Below, piece after piece: positions 45,103 through 56,716 of a stretch of DNA of 64,000 nucleotides. The position numbers were made by a program, and so were the translations under genes. The stretch is taken from contig OX393564.1 of the NCBI GenBank assembly GCA_947652115.1, positions 1,909,057 through 1,973,056 on the forward strand, read 5' to 3'. Within the stretch, counting starts at the first letter, position 1. Each line of letters opens with the position of its first letter. Source of the stretch: Blastomussa wellsi. Lineage: Eukaryota; Cnidaria; Anthozoa; Scleractinia; Plerogyridae. The notes under the pieces are model-generated. The model was not told where the DNA came from. It worked only from the letters and a program-made list of their open reading frames with translations, and ran no database searches.

Positions 45103-46626
45103 TTAGCTTGAGTTTGATTCAATTCGCTTCTTGATGCTGATTTTATAAGATCCAGGAACAAGTACAATGCCCACTTGACCAGTGAGATCAGGCATCGGTT
45201 GCCCTGGCGCACGTTCGAATGTGAACTGATGGAGAAGCCCAGAGGAAGCCAAAAACAGCTCAGCCTTTGCAAGCGACTCGCCCAGGCATACACGTCGGCC
45301 AGCGCTAAATGGCAGATAGCTTCGAAACCCTCTAGGACCCGAGACTGATAACTTACCCTCGGCATCAAGAAAACGCTCAGGGTTGAACACGTCCGGGTTC
45401 TCCCATTCCTCCGGGTCGTGATGGATCGCCCACAAGTTCGTCATCATCATGGTATCCTTGGGAATGTTGAAGCCCCCTAGGGTACTGTCCCGTGTCGACT
45501 TGTGAGGGATCGACAGGGGCGTGGTTGTCGCAATGCGAAGTACTTCAGCCAATGTGCATTCCAAACGAGGCAGATTACCGCGGTCCTCGAGACGAGGCTT
45601 GCGATCGCGACCAATGACGTCATCCATCTCGGAATGAACGAGCGCTTGGATGCCCGGGTAGGTGACCATGTATGCCAGTAACCATAGCAAAGTTGCTGTC
45701 ATGGACTGAATTCCAGCGTTGAACACGTCATTCATTATCATCACAAGGTGGTCTTCAGTCAGCTGTGAGAATTTTCCATCTTCTTCTTGGGCTTCATAGA
45801 AAGCTTTCAAAAGCGCGTCAGTCAGATCATTAACTTTTATTTCCTTTTTATCTTTTTTGTCGTCAAACTTCTTCTTGTGCTCGCGGTACTTGGCGTTCAG
45901 GACAGCATCCCTTAATTCTCTTGCCTCGCGGAGAATTTTTCCCTCCTCAAGCGGCAAATACCGCAGCCAAGGTAGCATTTCTAAAATATTAAATCCTTTA
46001 AACAGCCGTACAAAGTGATTATTGTATTTGACAATTCGCTGAAATTCTGCGTCTTCGATCTTGTAGCCTTCTCCATAGACAACAGCACAAATTACGTTCA
46101 AAACCATGAGGCTTATATCGTCACTAGGATTGATAGACTCTTCCTTGTGGGCAGAAAATCTCTCCAACAGTTGATCCACTTCACGGCATATCTTTTCCTC
46201 CAGGTGCTTGAGTCCACTTCCGTACATGCGCAGTGCAGAGTGGGCTAGTTTCCGTTGCAGGATCATGGTCTGTGAGAAATCAGCAAAGATGATATCCTTG
46301 GCTTCTCGCGTGAGATAGTCCCCGATAAACGTGCGGGGTCTCCCGGCAAAATCGTCTTTCTTGGCCAGCAAAGCCTCACGGGCCAGATCAATGGAATTTA
46401 TTAGGATACACCGCTGACCGCCTGGTAAATACAGCGTGTAGATCTTCCCATACTCCTTCGCGAGGTCAGTTAAAGCCAAGTGAATCGGCTTTCCCACCAA
46501 TCGGGTCAAGTTGCCAATCAGGGGATAGGGACGGGGGCCCGGTGGGAGGTTTCTTCGTGACGGGGCAAGAAACACCCGCCAGCCCACCAAGAATAGAACA
46601 ATCACCACGGCAACCTCCAGGATCAT
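45103..46626 (-). CDS. Cytochrome P450, clan-2-like, single coding exon
   Basis: An intact 507-residue frame. The ATG at 46626 gives MILEVAVVIVLFLVGW, an N-terminal membrane anchor for ER placement. It is followed by the hinge NLPPGPRPYPLIGN, ExxR in the K helix (AEVLR), the PERF-type NPERF, and the heme Cys loop FSAGRRVCLG. It oxidises a small lipophilic substrate using NADPH-P450 reductase; the substrate is unknown. Two departures are visible: the C-helix Trp is Met (TMILQR), and the I-helix acid-alcohol pair is Gln-Ser (FNAGIQSMT instead of AGxDT/AGxET). An acceptor-like TTATTTAGTTTTAG lies 20 bp before the ATG, suggesting a noncoding first exon. Closest relative in the window: the P450 at 63405, which shares HSALRMYGSG and LYLPGGQRC. 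Confidence 0.96.
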   Translation of the reverse strand: MILEVAVVIVLFLVGWRVFLAPSRRNLPPGPRPYPLIGNLTRLVGKPIHLALTDLAKEYGKIYTLYLPGGQRCILINSIDLAREALLAKKDDFAGRPRTFIGDYLTREAKDIIFADFSQTMILQRKLAHSALRMYGSGLKHLEEKICREVDQLLERFSAHKEESINPSDDISLMVLNVICAVVYGEGYKIEDAEFQRIVKYNNHFVRLFKGFNILEMLPWLRYLPLEEGKILREARELRDAVLNAKYREHKKKFDDKKDKKEIKVNDLTDALLKAFYEAQEEDGKFSQLTEDHLVMIMNDVFNAGIQSMTATLLWLLAYMVTYPGIQALVHSEMDDVIGRDRKPRLEDRGNLPRLECTLAEVLRIATTTPLSIPHKSTRDSTLGGFNIPKDTMMMTNLWAIHHDPEEWENPDVFNPERFLDAEGKLSVSGPRGFRSYLPFSAGRRVCLGESLAKAELFLASSGLLHQFTFERAPGQPMPDLTGQVGIVLVPGSYKISIKKRIESNSS

Positions 46627-47347
46627 CACACAGATGATTTGAACCTAAAACTAAATAACAACAATAATAATATAATGTAACTGATTGGAGTCGAGGGGGA
46701 GGATAAACCGAAATTTGAATAAAGACTGTTTTGGAATTCATCTACTAATTTCGAAATTCAAAATCTAATTTCAAATTAAATCTTCAATATTTTTCCCGAA
46801 ATTTGAAAATCCTTTGAAAAATTTATTTCCTTCTTAACATACCATAAAATCAACAAAAAATGTACTACAAAATAGGTGTTACAACTTCATCCAATCAAAA
46901 ACTAGCGTGAGTGCTCGCAAGTACTCCTATTGCTTGAAATGTGAACCCGATATTTCAGTACACCCTTGTGAAGTGGCGGGAAAGTGGCATTTATGAGAAG
47001 TTCCTGAACCAATTCTTGATCGATCCTTACGCCACCCCTCGCGGGATAAGCGGATTAAACACTGATTGGTGTGCATTTGACGTAGTTCCGATGACGTAAA
47101 CATTCCGTTTCAGCTCAATAAGGTCGGGACACAATATTGCTGGTTTGCAACCAATCTCGAGAGACTCAAATGACAATGAGCGTGGCGGCCATGTTGGATG
47201 ACCAAACAAAAGAAGCTAATTAGAAATCTTTTGTTAATGTCATCCAACATGGCGTCGATGACGTCACCGGCAAACCAAGAATACGACAAATCGCTGCGAC
47301 AGGTTGCTGCAACAAATCGCCTCGTGTGACATGTGAAAATCTTCGTC

Positions 47348-47403
47348 GCTGCGATCTGTCGCACGAATTCAAACCAGTTTGAATTCGTGCGACAGATCGC
47401 AGC
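47348..47403. repeat. Perfect palindrome, 27-bp arms
   Basis: GCTGCGATCTGTCGCACGAA at the left is repeated in exact complement at the right. The spacer is two bases (CA). The surrounding 47275-47590 has further copies of the ACAAATCGCTGCGA motif in both orientations, and 47187-47254 has arms with CATGTTGGATGAC. Confidence 0.9.
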
Positions 47404-48609
47404 AACAAAATAAGCGCAGGCAGCCTTGTCGCAGCGTGTGTACGGCTTCTGCGACAAATCGCTGCGATAAAATTTAAATCAACCAATGAGGGAGCGTCAA
47501 TTTTTCTAGTTCACATTTCCCCTCTTCCAAATTCGCTTGCTTGCACCAAACAAGCGTACAGACGAAGTGACTTGTCGCGGCGACGTGTCGCACCGATTTG
47601 TCGCATGGTGTGTTTTAACTGTAAATTATTCATTCATTTTCACGTGGATTTTTTTTAATTTGAAAGACATATAATTCTCAAGGGTAACATCACGTGGTCT
47701 GAACTGGGACAACAAACAAACGAAGCTAAAGAGGTCCATTCACACATCCATTCAAATTTCAAATTGATTAATATTCAAATTTTTCAACTTTGTTTAGCCC
47801 ATAAAGTCAAAGCCCAAATTAAATTTTTAATGTCACAAAATAAAACTTGTTCTTAGTGTGAAAAATATGTTTGCAGTCTGTATGGTATCCAGGTTTGTCG
47901 CGCGCGAGGTATTATTGCGTTTCATTTTCACTTGTGCTGTATTAATATTGGGCCTCCCGCGATCGGTTGAAATGGGCAGAGCTCATTTAAAATAAAATTT
48001 AATCTCGAAAGTCTAACGTTACATGCATGTAGATATTGTTGTACAGCCTGCGTTTTAGCTAGCTTCGAAGGAAAAGTTGTCATATTACATAATCTCACTG
48101 TGACCCCCGCTCTCACGGCAAATTAATGCGGGGAAAATAAAGCTTATGACGATGTAGATATACAGGGAAATTAATTTTGTTTATAGCTTTTGTTGAGCTA
48201 CGTCAGGGCTGTGAAAGAAGAAGATTGTCCGGGAATTTGTGTAATTTGTATAAAAAACTTAACAACTCACCTTTGACCGAAATTTTCTTTGGCGGAGCCA
48301 GCACTGTCGGTATTCCAACACACAGGGCAAGCACAAGAATAAAACGTGACGTGCCAAAGTGGTGTTGTGTTACAGTTTGTTTGTGATGGGAGGGGAGGGG
48401 AAGAGGAGAGTGGAAGTTGAAGCTGTTGTGAATTTTCGAAAAATTCCCGAAATCAAACGAGTACCAATGGGAGGCGGCTTTGGGCTTTTGAACTGCCAAC
48501 GGGCCAACGGCAGCATGCGGTGATTGGTAGATTCGAATTTACTCGCATTCTAAAGATTCCTTTGGGTAAGAATCTGGCACCAATCGCATCGTCGCATCAC
48601 TCTGGAACA

Positions 48610-48877
48610 AAAATTTATTTTTCAAATCGGCACTCTTAATCCTCACGGTATCAACGAACGCTTTTCATTCAACTAATTTATTCCGTTGTTTTTACGTTAC
48701 CAGGCACCAGCCGCGAATAGCGAAGCTCCATCTTTCTGTACATAAAAAACATACGACCCACAATTCCTTGATTTGCTCCGAGAGGGCTAACGCTCGAAAC
48801 GTCAGCTCTTGAATCTCTTTACGGTGGTCAATTCACATTATCAACCTAGTTGATAAAACCAAATTATATTTTTATAC

Positions 48878-48922
<45 letters not shown>

Positions 48923-49023
48923 CTATTCAAGATCTGCATCGGTTTATTTACATTTGAATTTTATTTTTCGGGTGCAAATTACCGCATTGAGTTGGTAATG
49001 ATTAGGGAATGAGTGGAAAAACT
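48610..49023 (+). mobile_element. Penelope-like 3' end plus duplicated flank
   Basis: 48610-48922 matches the nuclease-tail and terminal sequence seen at 2412-2720 in reverse (ATTTTTCAAATCGGCACTC to TTTCTTTAGAAACTTACCCC). 48923-49023 starts CTATTCAAGATCTG and is the inverse of 25564-25666. No complete open frame remains. Confidence 0.75.
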
Positions 49024-49479
49024 TTATTCACATTGAGAATGCTATTTTTTTGGACTTCACGATCGCTTTTCTCGTTAAATTTTGGAAGAATGAAGCTCAA
49101 GCTCGGCACAAGTACGAAGAAATTTGTGCTCGATCAGATGCCGGCGTTTTTGAGGCGAGAATTATGATGGTTTGGCGTCAGTTTACGCTTGAACTGGACA
49201 AGGCGTCGATAAATTATCTCGCGAAATGACGCCTCAAACGGCTCAGAATGGGCAAAAAAATAGCACACAGGACTCATTTAACATTTCATCTGCGCGTTTA
49301 TTGAACATGTGGGGTAAACGTAGTGTTTAGAACAAATCGCGGCCAACTAAATTCATCTAAATTTCTTTTGTAACCGCCATTGATCGGTGTCACACAACAA
49401 GCTCAAACATCTGGTGAGACCTTACGAGATCGAGAGCACGTTGTACGCCGGCCACGCAACCTCTATCCAACCTCGTTCC

Positions 49480-49708
49480 CAGGGTGTACTCCGCGTCCAG
49501 CCGCCATCTTGAAAGCAAACTCAATAGACTGCAAAAACCGTGTACGAAGGTCCTGCTTGATTGAACGTTGGATCTCGCAGGAGATCTAATCAGCCAAACT
49601 TGAAAAATTAATAAACGATGATAAGTCAAAGACTTCTGCAAGGCTGAAACAACGTGATATATTTTGAATTTTGGATCTTGAAAGCGGAGTATGCCCTGGG
49701 AACGAGGT
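49480..49708. repeat. TIR element with CCTCGTTCCCAGGG ends
   Basis: ACCTCGTTCCCAGGGTGTAC at the left pairs with ATGCCCTGGGAACGAGGT at the right. The ends are related to 8616-8733. Confidence 0.8.
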
Positions 49709-49983
49709 TTGCTGAGTATTACAGTCACAGTATTTCACAGTTTGTGCCAAAGAAAATAAGTAAGAGAAAAACAACAAAGAAAAACTAACTAAGAAAGGAA
49801 AGAAAAACAACAAACACGTGATGATTTAACCAGAATTATAGGATAAGGAGGAGATGAACAGGCTCGCGGATCAACGAATTTTGCGTTAACTAAAAAGGGC
49901 ATTGTGGAATTTGATAGAAATGGAGCAGATTCGCGAATTTCGAAAATAAAATGGATCACAGATTTGGACTCGGATACCGGACT

Positions 49984-50040
49984 ACCCTGTGAGCAGAGGT
50001 CCCTATCTAGGAAGATCGAAGGGACCTCTGCTCGCAGGGT
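49984..50040. repeat. Compact 57-bp palindrome
   Basis: ACCCTGTGAGCAGAGGTCCC pairs with GGGACCTCTGCTCGCAGGGT around an AGGAAGATCGA loop. Confidence 0.85.
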
Positions 50041-51494
50041 AATACCGGACTCTCCATGTCGGGAAGCTCGAGTCGCGGATACTTGACATTGTTTGGATCA
50101 AAGATCTTTGGTCAGTCTTGGTCGGTATACTGACATTTTCTTCATTTTGCGTTCGCACGAGACATAAACAACTGCCTTAAGTTAGAATTGTTATTAATAT
50201 CTCCCTCTCCTCTCCTCTCCTCTCCAGTTTGTTGGTCACACCCCTGGTCACTATCATGCGACTGCTGCAATGATACGATCGGCAAATTTGCTGGACATGA
50301 AGAGCTTCGATCGATCACATGACCATAAGAGCCCTAGCAAGGCAGTATGAAGATAGAGATATCTGTATAATGTCAATTGGGGGCCAGAATGTTTTCATTG
50401 TAACCGATATTGATGAATCGGAGAGGAAACAATTTTCTAGGGAGAGCAAAATCTAACGGTACTGGCATCTTGTAATCTGGAGCCACAGCTATCGTACTGT
50501 AAGGCGCGGTGGAAGTTGTTATGAAAGATAACACACTCAGCTCTTCGAATGTTTAAAAGCAGGATTTAAAATTTAGAGCAAAAAGCTCAGCTACAGTTTG
50601 ATGAGATGTGCCGTATTTATTAAGTGAATCACAAGGTGTGCCAGTTGATTCGTACAAGTTCCTTTGCCTCGGAATCACAAACATCACCTGCGTATGTCTC
50701 TTCGGAACGCGTTTAGCCGCAAAGAAGACGAATATTTGGAGAACTGCAGCAGGTGACAGAGGATATTATGCGTCTGGTTGAGAGCGCCTTGCTACTGGAA
50801 GTATTTCCTTTTGTCATAGTTGACTATTAACTACATTAACTATGCTTTTATGAAGCTTCTTCTATTGAACATTCATAGATTAAACGCTTCGTATATTGTT
50901 GCGATCTCTGGGAAAAATCCTCGGGGAAATATTTTCTTAATTATCGAAACTACAGGAGCACCAATACACCTACAGAGAAGAACCCATACGGAACATCATC
51001 GATGCTCTTATAAATAGAAGAGTCTAAAGCAAAGTCATTATTGCACAAGAGTTATATATTAAAAAACACTCTGGTAGATCCCGTTATTACCGGCACAAAC
51101 ATCACAACTGAATATCTGACCTGGTCGCTTCTCGACTTACCAGCTTTCCCAGAAGCCAGATAAATCCAGTGGCTAAGTATTTGACGTGAAGGGTGGCGCT
51201 ATTTGTTCTACAAATGGCAACATTGTCCCATATCGTAGGTGCGCGCAGATTCCATGGCTTACGGTCTACGTCTCCGATTATGGGTCCCATCACAATTAGA
51301 ATTTATCCCTGGAAATGCCAGCCCGTCTTTGATCCAACTTAACGCGGTTTTTGACGAAGAAGTTCATCTGCCTTCAGTTTTATTCCCTTTAATTTGGAGC
51401 CGGTCCACGCTTGAGGTTCGGGGTAATCTTTTGGTAAAATTCAATTGAGAATTTTCTGTTTTTGGCTAGCCTTCTTCAGATGTTTAGTTTTCAG

Positions 51495-51684
51495 TTCAGT
51501 AGCTCCAGGCTCTTCTCAACCTGATTTGGAGGCGCCTGCCGACCCTTTGCACGAGCAGTCTTGGGACCAAACCCCAACAAACTGTATATGTGCACGTGAC
51601 GAAGATGTGAGACGTTGCACGACAGTTTGCACACGTACACGCTTCGTATTATCCGGACCCACAGAAGCAACTCATTTCAGTTAA
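51495..51684 (+). CDS. Terminal exon of a short Cys-rich, probably secreted peptide
   Basis: A TTTAGTTTTCAG acceptor leads, in phase 2, to SVAPGSSQPDLEAPADPL, then an acidic spacer and a basic Cys block, NCICARDEDVRRC followed by TTVCTRTRFVLSG, with a TAA after ...ATHFS. The frame has no ATG upstream of the acceptor, so a separate first exon (presumably a signal peptide) is required; I could not find it. Cys spacing is C-x-C-x8-C-x3-C, one residue longer in the middle than endothelin-type peptides (C-x-C-x7-C-x3-C). Composition (acidic pro-part, basic Cys part) fits a peptide precursor. AATAAA lies at about 52089 and 52249. The family is not recognised. Confidence 0.5.
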
Positions 51685-52490
51685 AAGCGCTTTGGTTCTA
51701 CAGTTTAAAGAAAGGAGTGAAAGACGCGCTTTAAAAACGTTGCTATTTTACATGTTAGAATCACAGGGTTTACCAGGGAGGGATGGAAACAGTTTAATAG
51801 AACTGAACCACGAATTAGTAAGTTGAATTTCTCGGCAGGCTAAAAAGGCCATGAGTAACTTAAATACACAAACCATGAGCTCCCATAATAAGCCTTATGC
51901 AATAGACGAACTTGACATATTCTGACTATAATTTCAAGATTCTCCACCCGTGACTGAATTTCCGATCTTTGGACTCTGTGAAAGTTTCACAAGTTGTAGT
52001 CGATGTACATGTTTGTATTTCGCTATTGTTTCTATTTTGGGACTCATTCATAAAGCCGTTTCCTATAACATGACTTAAGCCTATTGGAATAAACTTTTTT
52101 ATTTGCTAGTTTGGTGGTTTGAACATGATGCAACATTATAAAACTTCACCAACTTACTGTAGGGTTAATTTCATTGTGAGTATTACTAATTCTTGTAAGT
52201 TTTCTTTCCGAGAGAGTGTATTTTTGTCGTGTTATTAATTTAAGCATAATAAATCAAATTTTTGTACTTCAATGGTTTTTGCCAGGTCATGCACTTGCCG
52301 CTGCGAAGAAGAGAAAATAATTAAATTAATTTTAAAAATCTATTTGCTCATTATTAGACATACATGCAATTTTTGCTGTTTTATGTGAAAGCTCTTATTT
52401 GTTGCATACTAAACGTACAAGTCTCAAGTTGTTCGGTGCGCACAATTTCATTAATAAAACTGGCCGTCTTTCTCTTAAATTCACAACGAT

Positions 52491-52624
52491 CTATAAATAG
52501 CGATCTTATCACTGCAGGTTATGAACCGAACGTGCGTGCGTTAATCAGTTTCGCTTTTGACTGCTACGGAGCCTGCAGCAGATAGCTAGCTGAAACCAAA
52601 CAGATCTAAGATTTGAAGCTGAAG
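52491..52624 (+). promoter_or_regulatory. Possible TATA promoter and noncoding first exon
   Basis: CTATAAATAG at 52491-52500. About 25-30 bp later a transcript could begin and run to a strong donor, GCTGAAG/GTAAGT, at 52624. The layout copies that at 61098-61218. No coding exon was found between here and the P450 at 63405, so it might be an alternative P450 promoter or belong to an unseen gene. Confidence 0.35.
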
Positions 52625-55600
52625 GTAAGTTGCTACGGAAGATGGATTATGGAAAATCTGCGAATGAATTGGTTGTCAAAATTGTCCTTTAGACAATAAG
52701 CAGTATTTTAATCGTAATTTATTCAACTTGCAGCGGTAGCCAGTGCCGCTAAATAGTCAGGCAACTCCCTCTGCGCCGCGCCCCGACTCAAAAAAGATGT
52801 GTCTTTCATTTAGTTAACAACCAAAAGATCATCGCTTAAAGATTATGTGCTTTTCTACAGCTTGCCACACCCAGAAAAAAGTGTGATAAATATCGCGGCC
52901 TTCAAACTAAGGTTACCTTATGTCTTATGGTTCTTATACAGAAGTGCATGGTTATTACGTTCGGTAGGTCATGCATTCGCTCCACCATAAAGCATAATAG
53001 GATAAGTGCAGGCCACAATTGCTTGGTTGTTCAATGGTGTAAACTAGTTTGAATATTTCAAGTCTATGACACTCGAATGGTTCAATGATGAAAGATATTC
53101 TTTTTGTTATGTTGTCGTCTGCACTTTTAAAAATTGCTGGCTGGATGCTGCCTAAGTGTATAGAATTGTGTGGAACTAAAATGTGGTGAAATATTTATTG
53201 TTTGAACTGATTTAATTCTTCGTGGTTAGGACTCCCGGTTGTTTGCAACGCTACATTGTGTAGCTATTAAACTTTTTGTGCGGTCGTCAAAGGAATTTAA
53301 AATATTTTCTTTTATCCTAACTTAATTCCCGAAGAAAACAGAACCCAATAGAATTCAGTACAAAAGCTTATTCGCCTCTTGAAAGACACCAGATGATCCG
53401 TGACTGCACTGCAACGACTCACTCCGCAACGTACGTTAAGTTTTTTTTTCAAGCGTGTGAAGCGCCCATTGGAACCTATATCCGTAAAAACAACGCAAAA
53501 TTAATATTCACACTTCCTTTTGCATAACATCGCGAACAGTCATTTTTTTTTTGCATAAAACTGTGAGCTACCTGTTGTGGAGATTGGTCGCGTGACTGCT
53601 GATGAATCATACCCCAACTACCACATCCAAATGGGTTCTAGTCTGTGAAGTTTTCACCAAATCCTAACTTTTGGTACCCTGCAAGGCTTTGATAAATCTA
53701 AGACTATCAGAAAACACCGAAAAGCGTGAAACCTCAGTTTACATAAAGTTTATTTGTTCAGGGTCAAACGAGATCGATTTCAATTTCATGTACATTATTT
53801 CTGTTCAAAGAGAAACGTGTTTGCCGAGGACTAAAAATCATGTTTTCGCTGGGAGAAACTGAAGTCGCAGACATCAGTCAACTAAAAATACGTCTAGTGC
53901 TAAGGATTCCAATTTAATCACGTACAAGTGAGATCAAAATGGTCACACGTTTCTCTTGCAAAAAAGTTCTTACTAAACGTGATGCAAACAACTGGATTGC
54001 AATCAGTTTTGGAATTTTTGCACTACTTTTTGGCGATCTTTCAAAACAATTTTGGAAGTGACTGTAAGAATTCATCACGATTGAAAGCGGGAACAACATC
54101 AATGTATTTTTTCTTTTCGGTCTGTAGGAATTTGAAAGGAAAAATTCAGATGAAAGCACCCATACAAGACTCCAAGGCCCCCGAGCCGTGGAAATTTTTT
54201 TCTGTATACGTGCGCGGGGTTGTTTAATACCAGCCAGTGAGTTTTTTCTGATTACAAGTACTTATTCTGTCTTTTTCTAGACGGTTATAAACAACATCAC
54301 GGGAAATGAGAAACCGCAATCATAAAGCCCTAAAACAAACTTGACCCGGTCGCGGGTATCGGTGACTTTCAATACTGTCCATTGTTGCCTTTCAATAGAA
54401 GCTATTACTACACTGTTGACCGTCCACTATTTTTTCGTATTTTTTCCTTGATCGGGCGAACGTGGTGAATGAATCGCGAGAGAACTGGACAACAGCGCTT
54501 TATCGTGAGGCTCTCGTGCTCGCTTCGCTCGCTGTTTATTTTTCTGCTTGCGCGCGTTCTTTTGCGTTAAAAACATAGATTAGACCTTGCCGTTTTTGAA
54601 TGAATCGAAATATAATTTCACTATAATCTAATGATTATACGTCTCACGTGGTATCCTTCTCATTAAAGGACTTGAGTCTATTAAGGAAATCGGGGATCCC
54701 TGATATATTAAATGCTAATCCTTTGAACCAATTTTATTGATTTCCCTTCGTAGCGGAGGGGCACTTGAATAAGTGATGCCCGGAGCAGCAACCGCAGTTT
54801 CCGGTCATTAGGCGCGTGCACGCAGCTAGCTAATTTCTCTCACTTGAGAACAGAATACGATCAGTTAGAGGCGAAAGGAAGTGGAAACCGCGTTATTTCT
54901 AGATGTAAAGGGCTGTGAGATCTTCTCAAAATTGTCAAGAGCGAAAGTTTTCAAAAATACGTGTAAAAATGTTAAGAATGGTTTTACTTTACCTACTCCC
55001 CACCCTACCCCCTTCTTGATCTCTCTTCCCAAAGAAGCAGAAAGTGAGCTCTTTCTTTCTAAAGAGCTAAAAACGCCTGATTGCCTTTAAACTTTTTAAA
55101 CGATTAAGATAGAATCCTCGTCAACTAAAGGATGTATAAATGTATGGATTGACTGTAACTGACACTGTATTTGAGTACGGACGGTGTGCAAGAACTGCGC
55201 GCTTTATGCAAATGATATCGATTGCTCGCTAGCGCAGTCGATTCGTGACTTCAGCCCCCATGTCCACATAAAGATTAAGTGCGATGCAATTAAATTTATT
55301 GCTATAATCTTAACGTGTCTAGCCTATTCTATTATAAAACATTTTCCTTTCCACGAGAACTATTACTCTAAATTCCCACAGTGGTTACAATAAGTCTCAG
55401 ATAGCCAATCTCAACAATCTTTCCCTTATTGGCGTATTGTTTATGAGGAATTTATCACCAAACCTAATATTAATGTTGTAAACAATTTTTCAAGCGGTGA
55501 AACCCCAAGGCTCTTTCTATTTTTATTTTCCTGAACGTGCAGGTGCATAATTGGCCGATCATAGGAAAACACGTAAACATTAACGTGTTTTTGGCGTCGT

Positions 55601-55913
55601 ACACTTTGAAGCGCTCCTTACTCCTTTTCAAAAATTCCTCATTGGTCTAATTACGTTCAACTCTAGTAAATGTACACGTATCGCACTAATTAATTACTTA
55701 AACTCTGTGGGTAGCAACCAACAAACTTCCTATTCTTCGCTAAGGTATTTCCCTGAATTTTGTTGTCAGGTTGCGGGTTATTGATCGCGTCCAGATCAGT
55801 ATCAACTGGCCTAAATGCTCTGTCTATGAATCACTACACAAGATAGTTTGCCGACTTAAAATGCCCGAAGAATAATTTTATATAGAGAGCTTTACCTATC
55901 ATAGAAAATACCA

Positions 55914-56015
55914 TAGAAATGACGCCATAAAATGTTCAAAACCTTTTAGCGAAACCACTGGCCTAACGGTTCGTGATTCCACTTCAGTTTTAATCATTTT
56001 ATGACGTCATTTCTA
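55914..56015. repeat. TIR repeat with TAGAAATGACG ends
   Basis: TAGAAATGACGCCATAAAATG at the left pairs with CATTTTATGACGTCATTTCTA at the right. Confidence 0.75.
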
Positions 56016-56449
56016 AGGTCTACAATTAGACTACTTGCCCTCGTTTTCTATGAGCGAATAGTCAACGAGGCGCAGCCGAGTTGACTTCAGTCTTCAACAT
56101 AAAACAAAGCCATACTCCTAAGAAAAACTAGTGAAATAACTATACATCAACTTGTTACTTCGGTAGTTTGACCAGGACTAATTGGTAATTAATATTTATT
56201 CTATATATACAAACTTTAATCAACCGAATGCCGGAAAGCAGGATTACTTTTATGTCAGGTTGGAGTGTTCTGAAGAAATAAACATTATCCCTTGTATTAC
56301 TTACTAAAGAGCAGTTAAATTTCCATGAGCATCTTAAAATGAAAACCTGATAATCTAGTGGAATCAACACTACCTGCTTCAGTTATACAAAGATAGCACT
56401 TAACAAGTTAGGAACTTATTTTCCACCCATAGCCAACATGTACGCGAAT

Positions 56450-56716
56450 CTTTACATTTTGCTGCCGCTCTTAGCTCCGATTACTCTAGCATTGTTACCC
56501 CCTCTCCTCCCTTGGATGGGATTCTAGTCCATGGCAGCTAGTTTCTCCCCCAACAGTTCTGTTAGGTTGCCCCAACAATTCACTGGCGCCCATTTACAAT
56601 CCTTGGTGGAGAGAGAGAGAGGCGCTTTTAGAACATAAAACTACGACCACCGCTGTGGAAAGAACTCGAACACTTCGATCCGAAGTCAAGCGCGCTAACA
56701 ATTCCTCCATAGCGCC
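56450..56716 (-). repeat. tRNA-derived SINE
   Basis: On the minus strand the head starts GGCGCTATGGAGGAATTGTT. It shows a box-A-like stretch (TGGAGGAATTGTTAGCGCG) and a box-B-like GTGTTCGAGTTC about 45 bp on, but does not fold as an intact tRNA. A Cys/Gly-like body is not preserved. A non-tRNA body follows to about 56450 (GGGCGCCAGTGAATTGTTGG). Confidence 0.55.

Larger units (their letters stand above)
46627..51494. other. Intergenic, repeat-rich
   Basis: Holds a perfect 27-bp-arm palindrome (47348-47403), a duplicated Penelope junction (48610-49023), the TIR element 49480-49708, a palindrome at 49984-50040 and a (CTCCT)n tract at about 50203-50225. A noncoding first exon for the P450 and an upstream exon for the Cys peptide should also lie here but were not located. 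Confidence 0.5.

Noticed and set aside
50203..50225. (CTCCT)n tract as a regulatory element
   Set aside because: A plain short microsatellite; no gene nearby to link it to.
51445..51494. Signal-peptide-like stretch fused to the Cys-peptide exon
   Set aside because: It begins with TTG, has no ATG, and forms the pyrimidine tract and AG acceptor before the exon.
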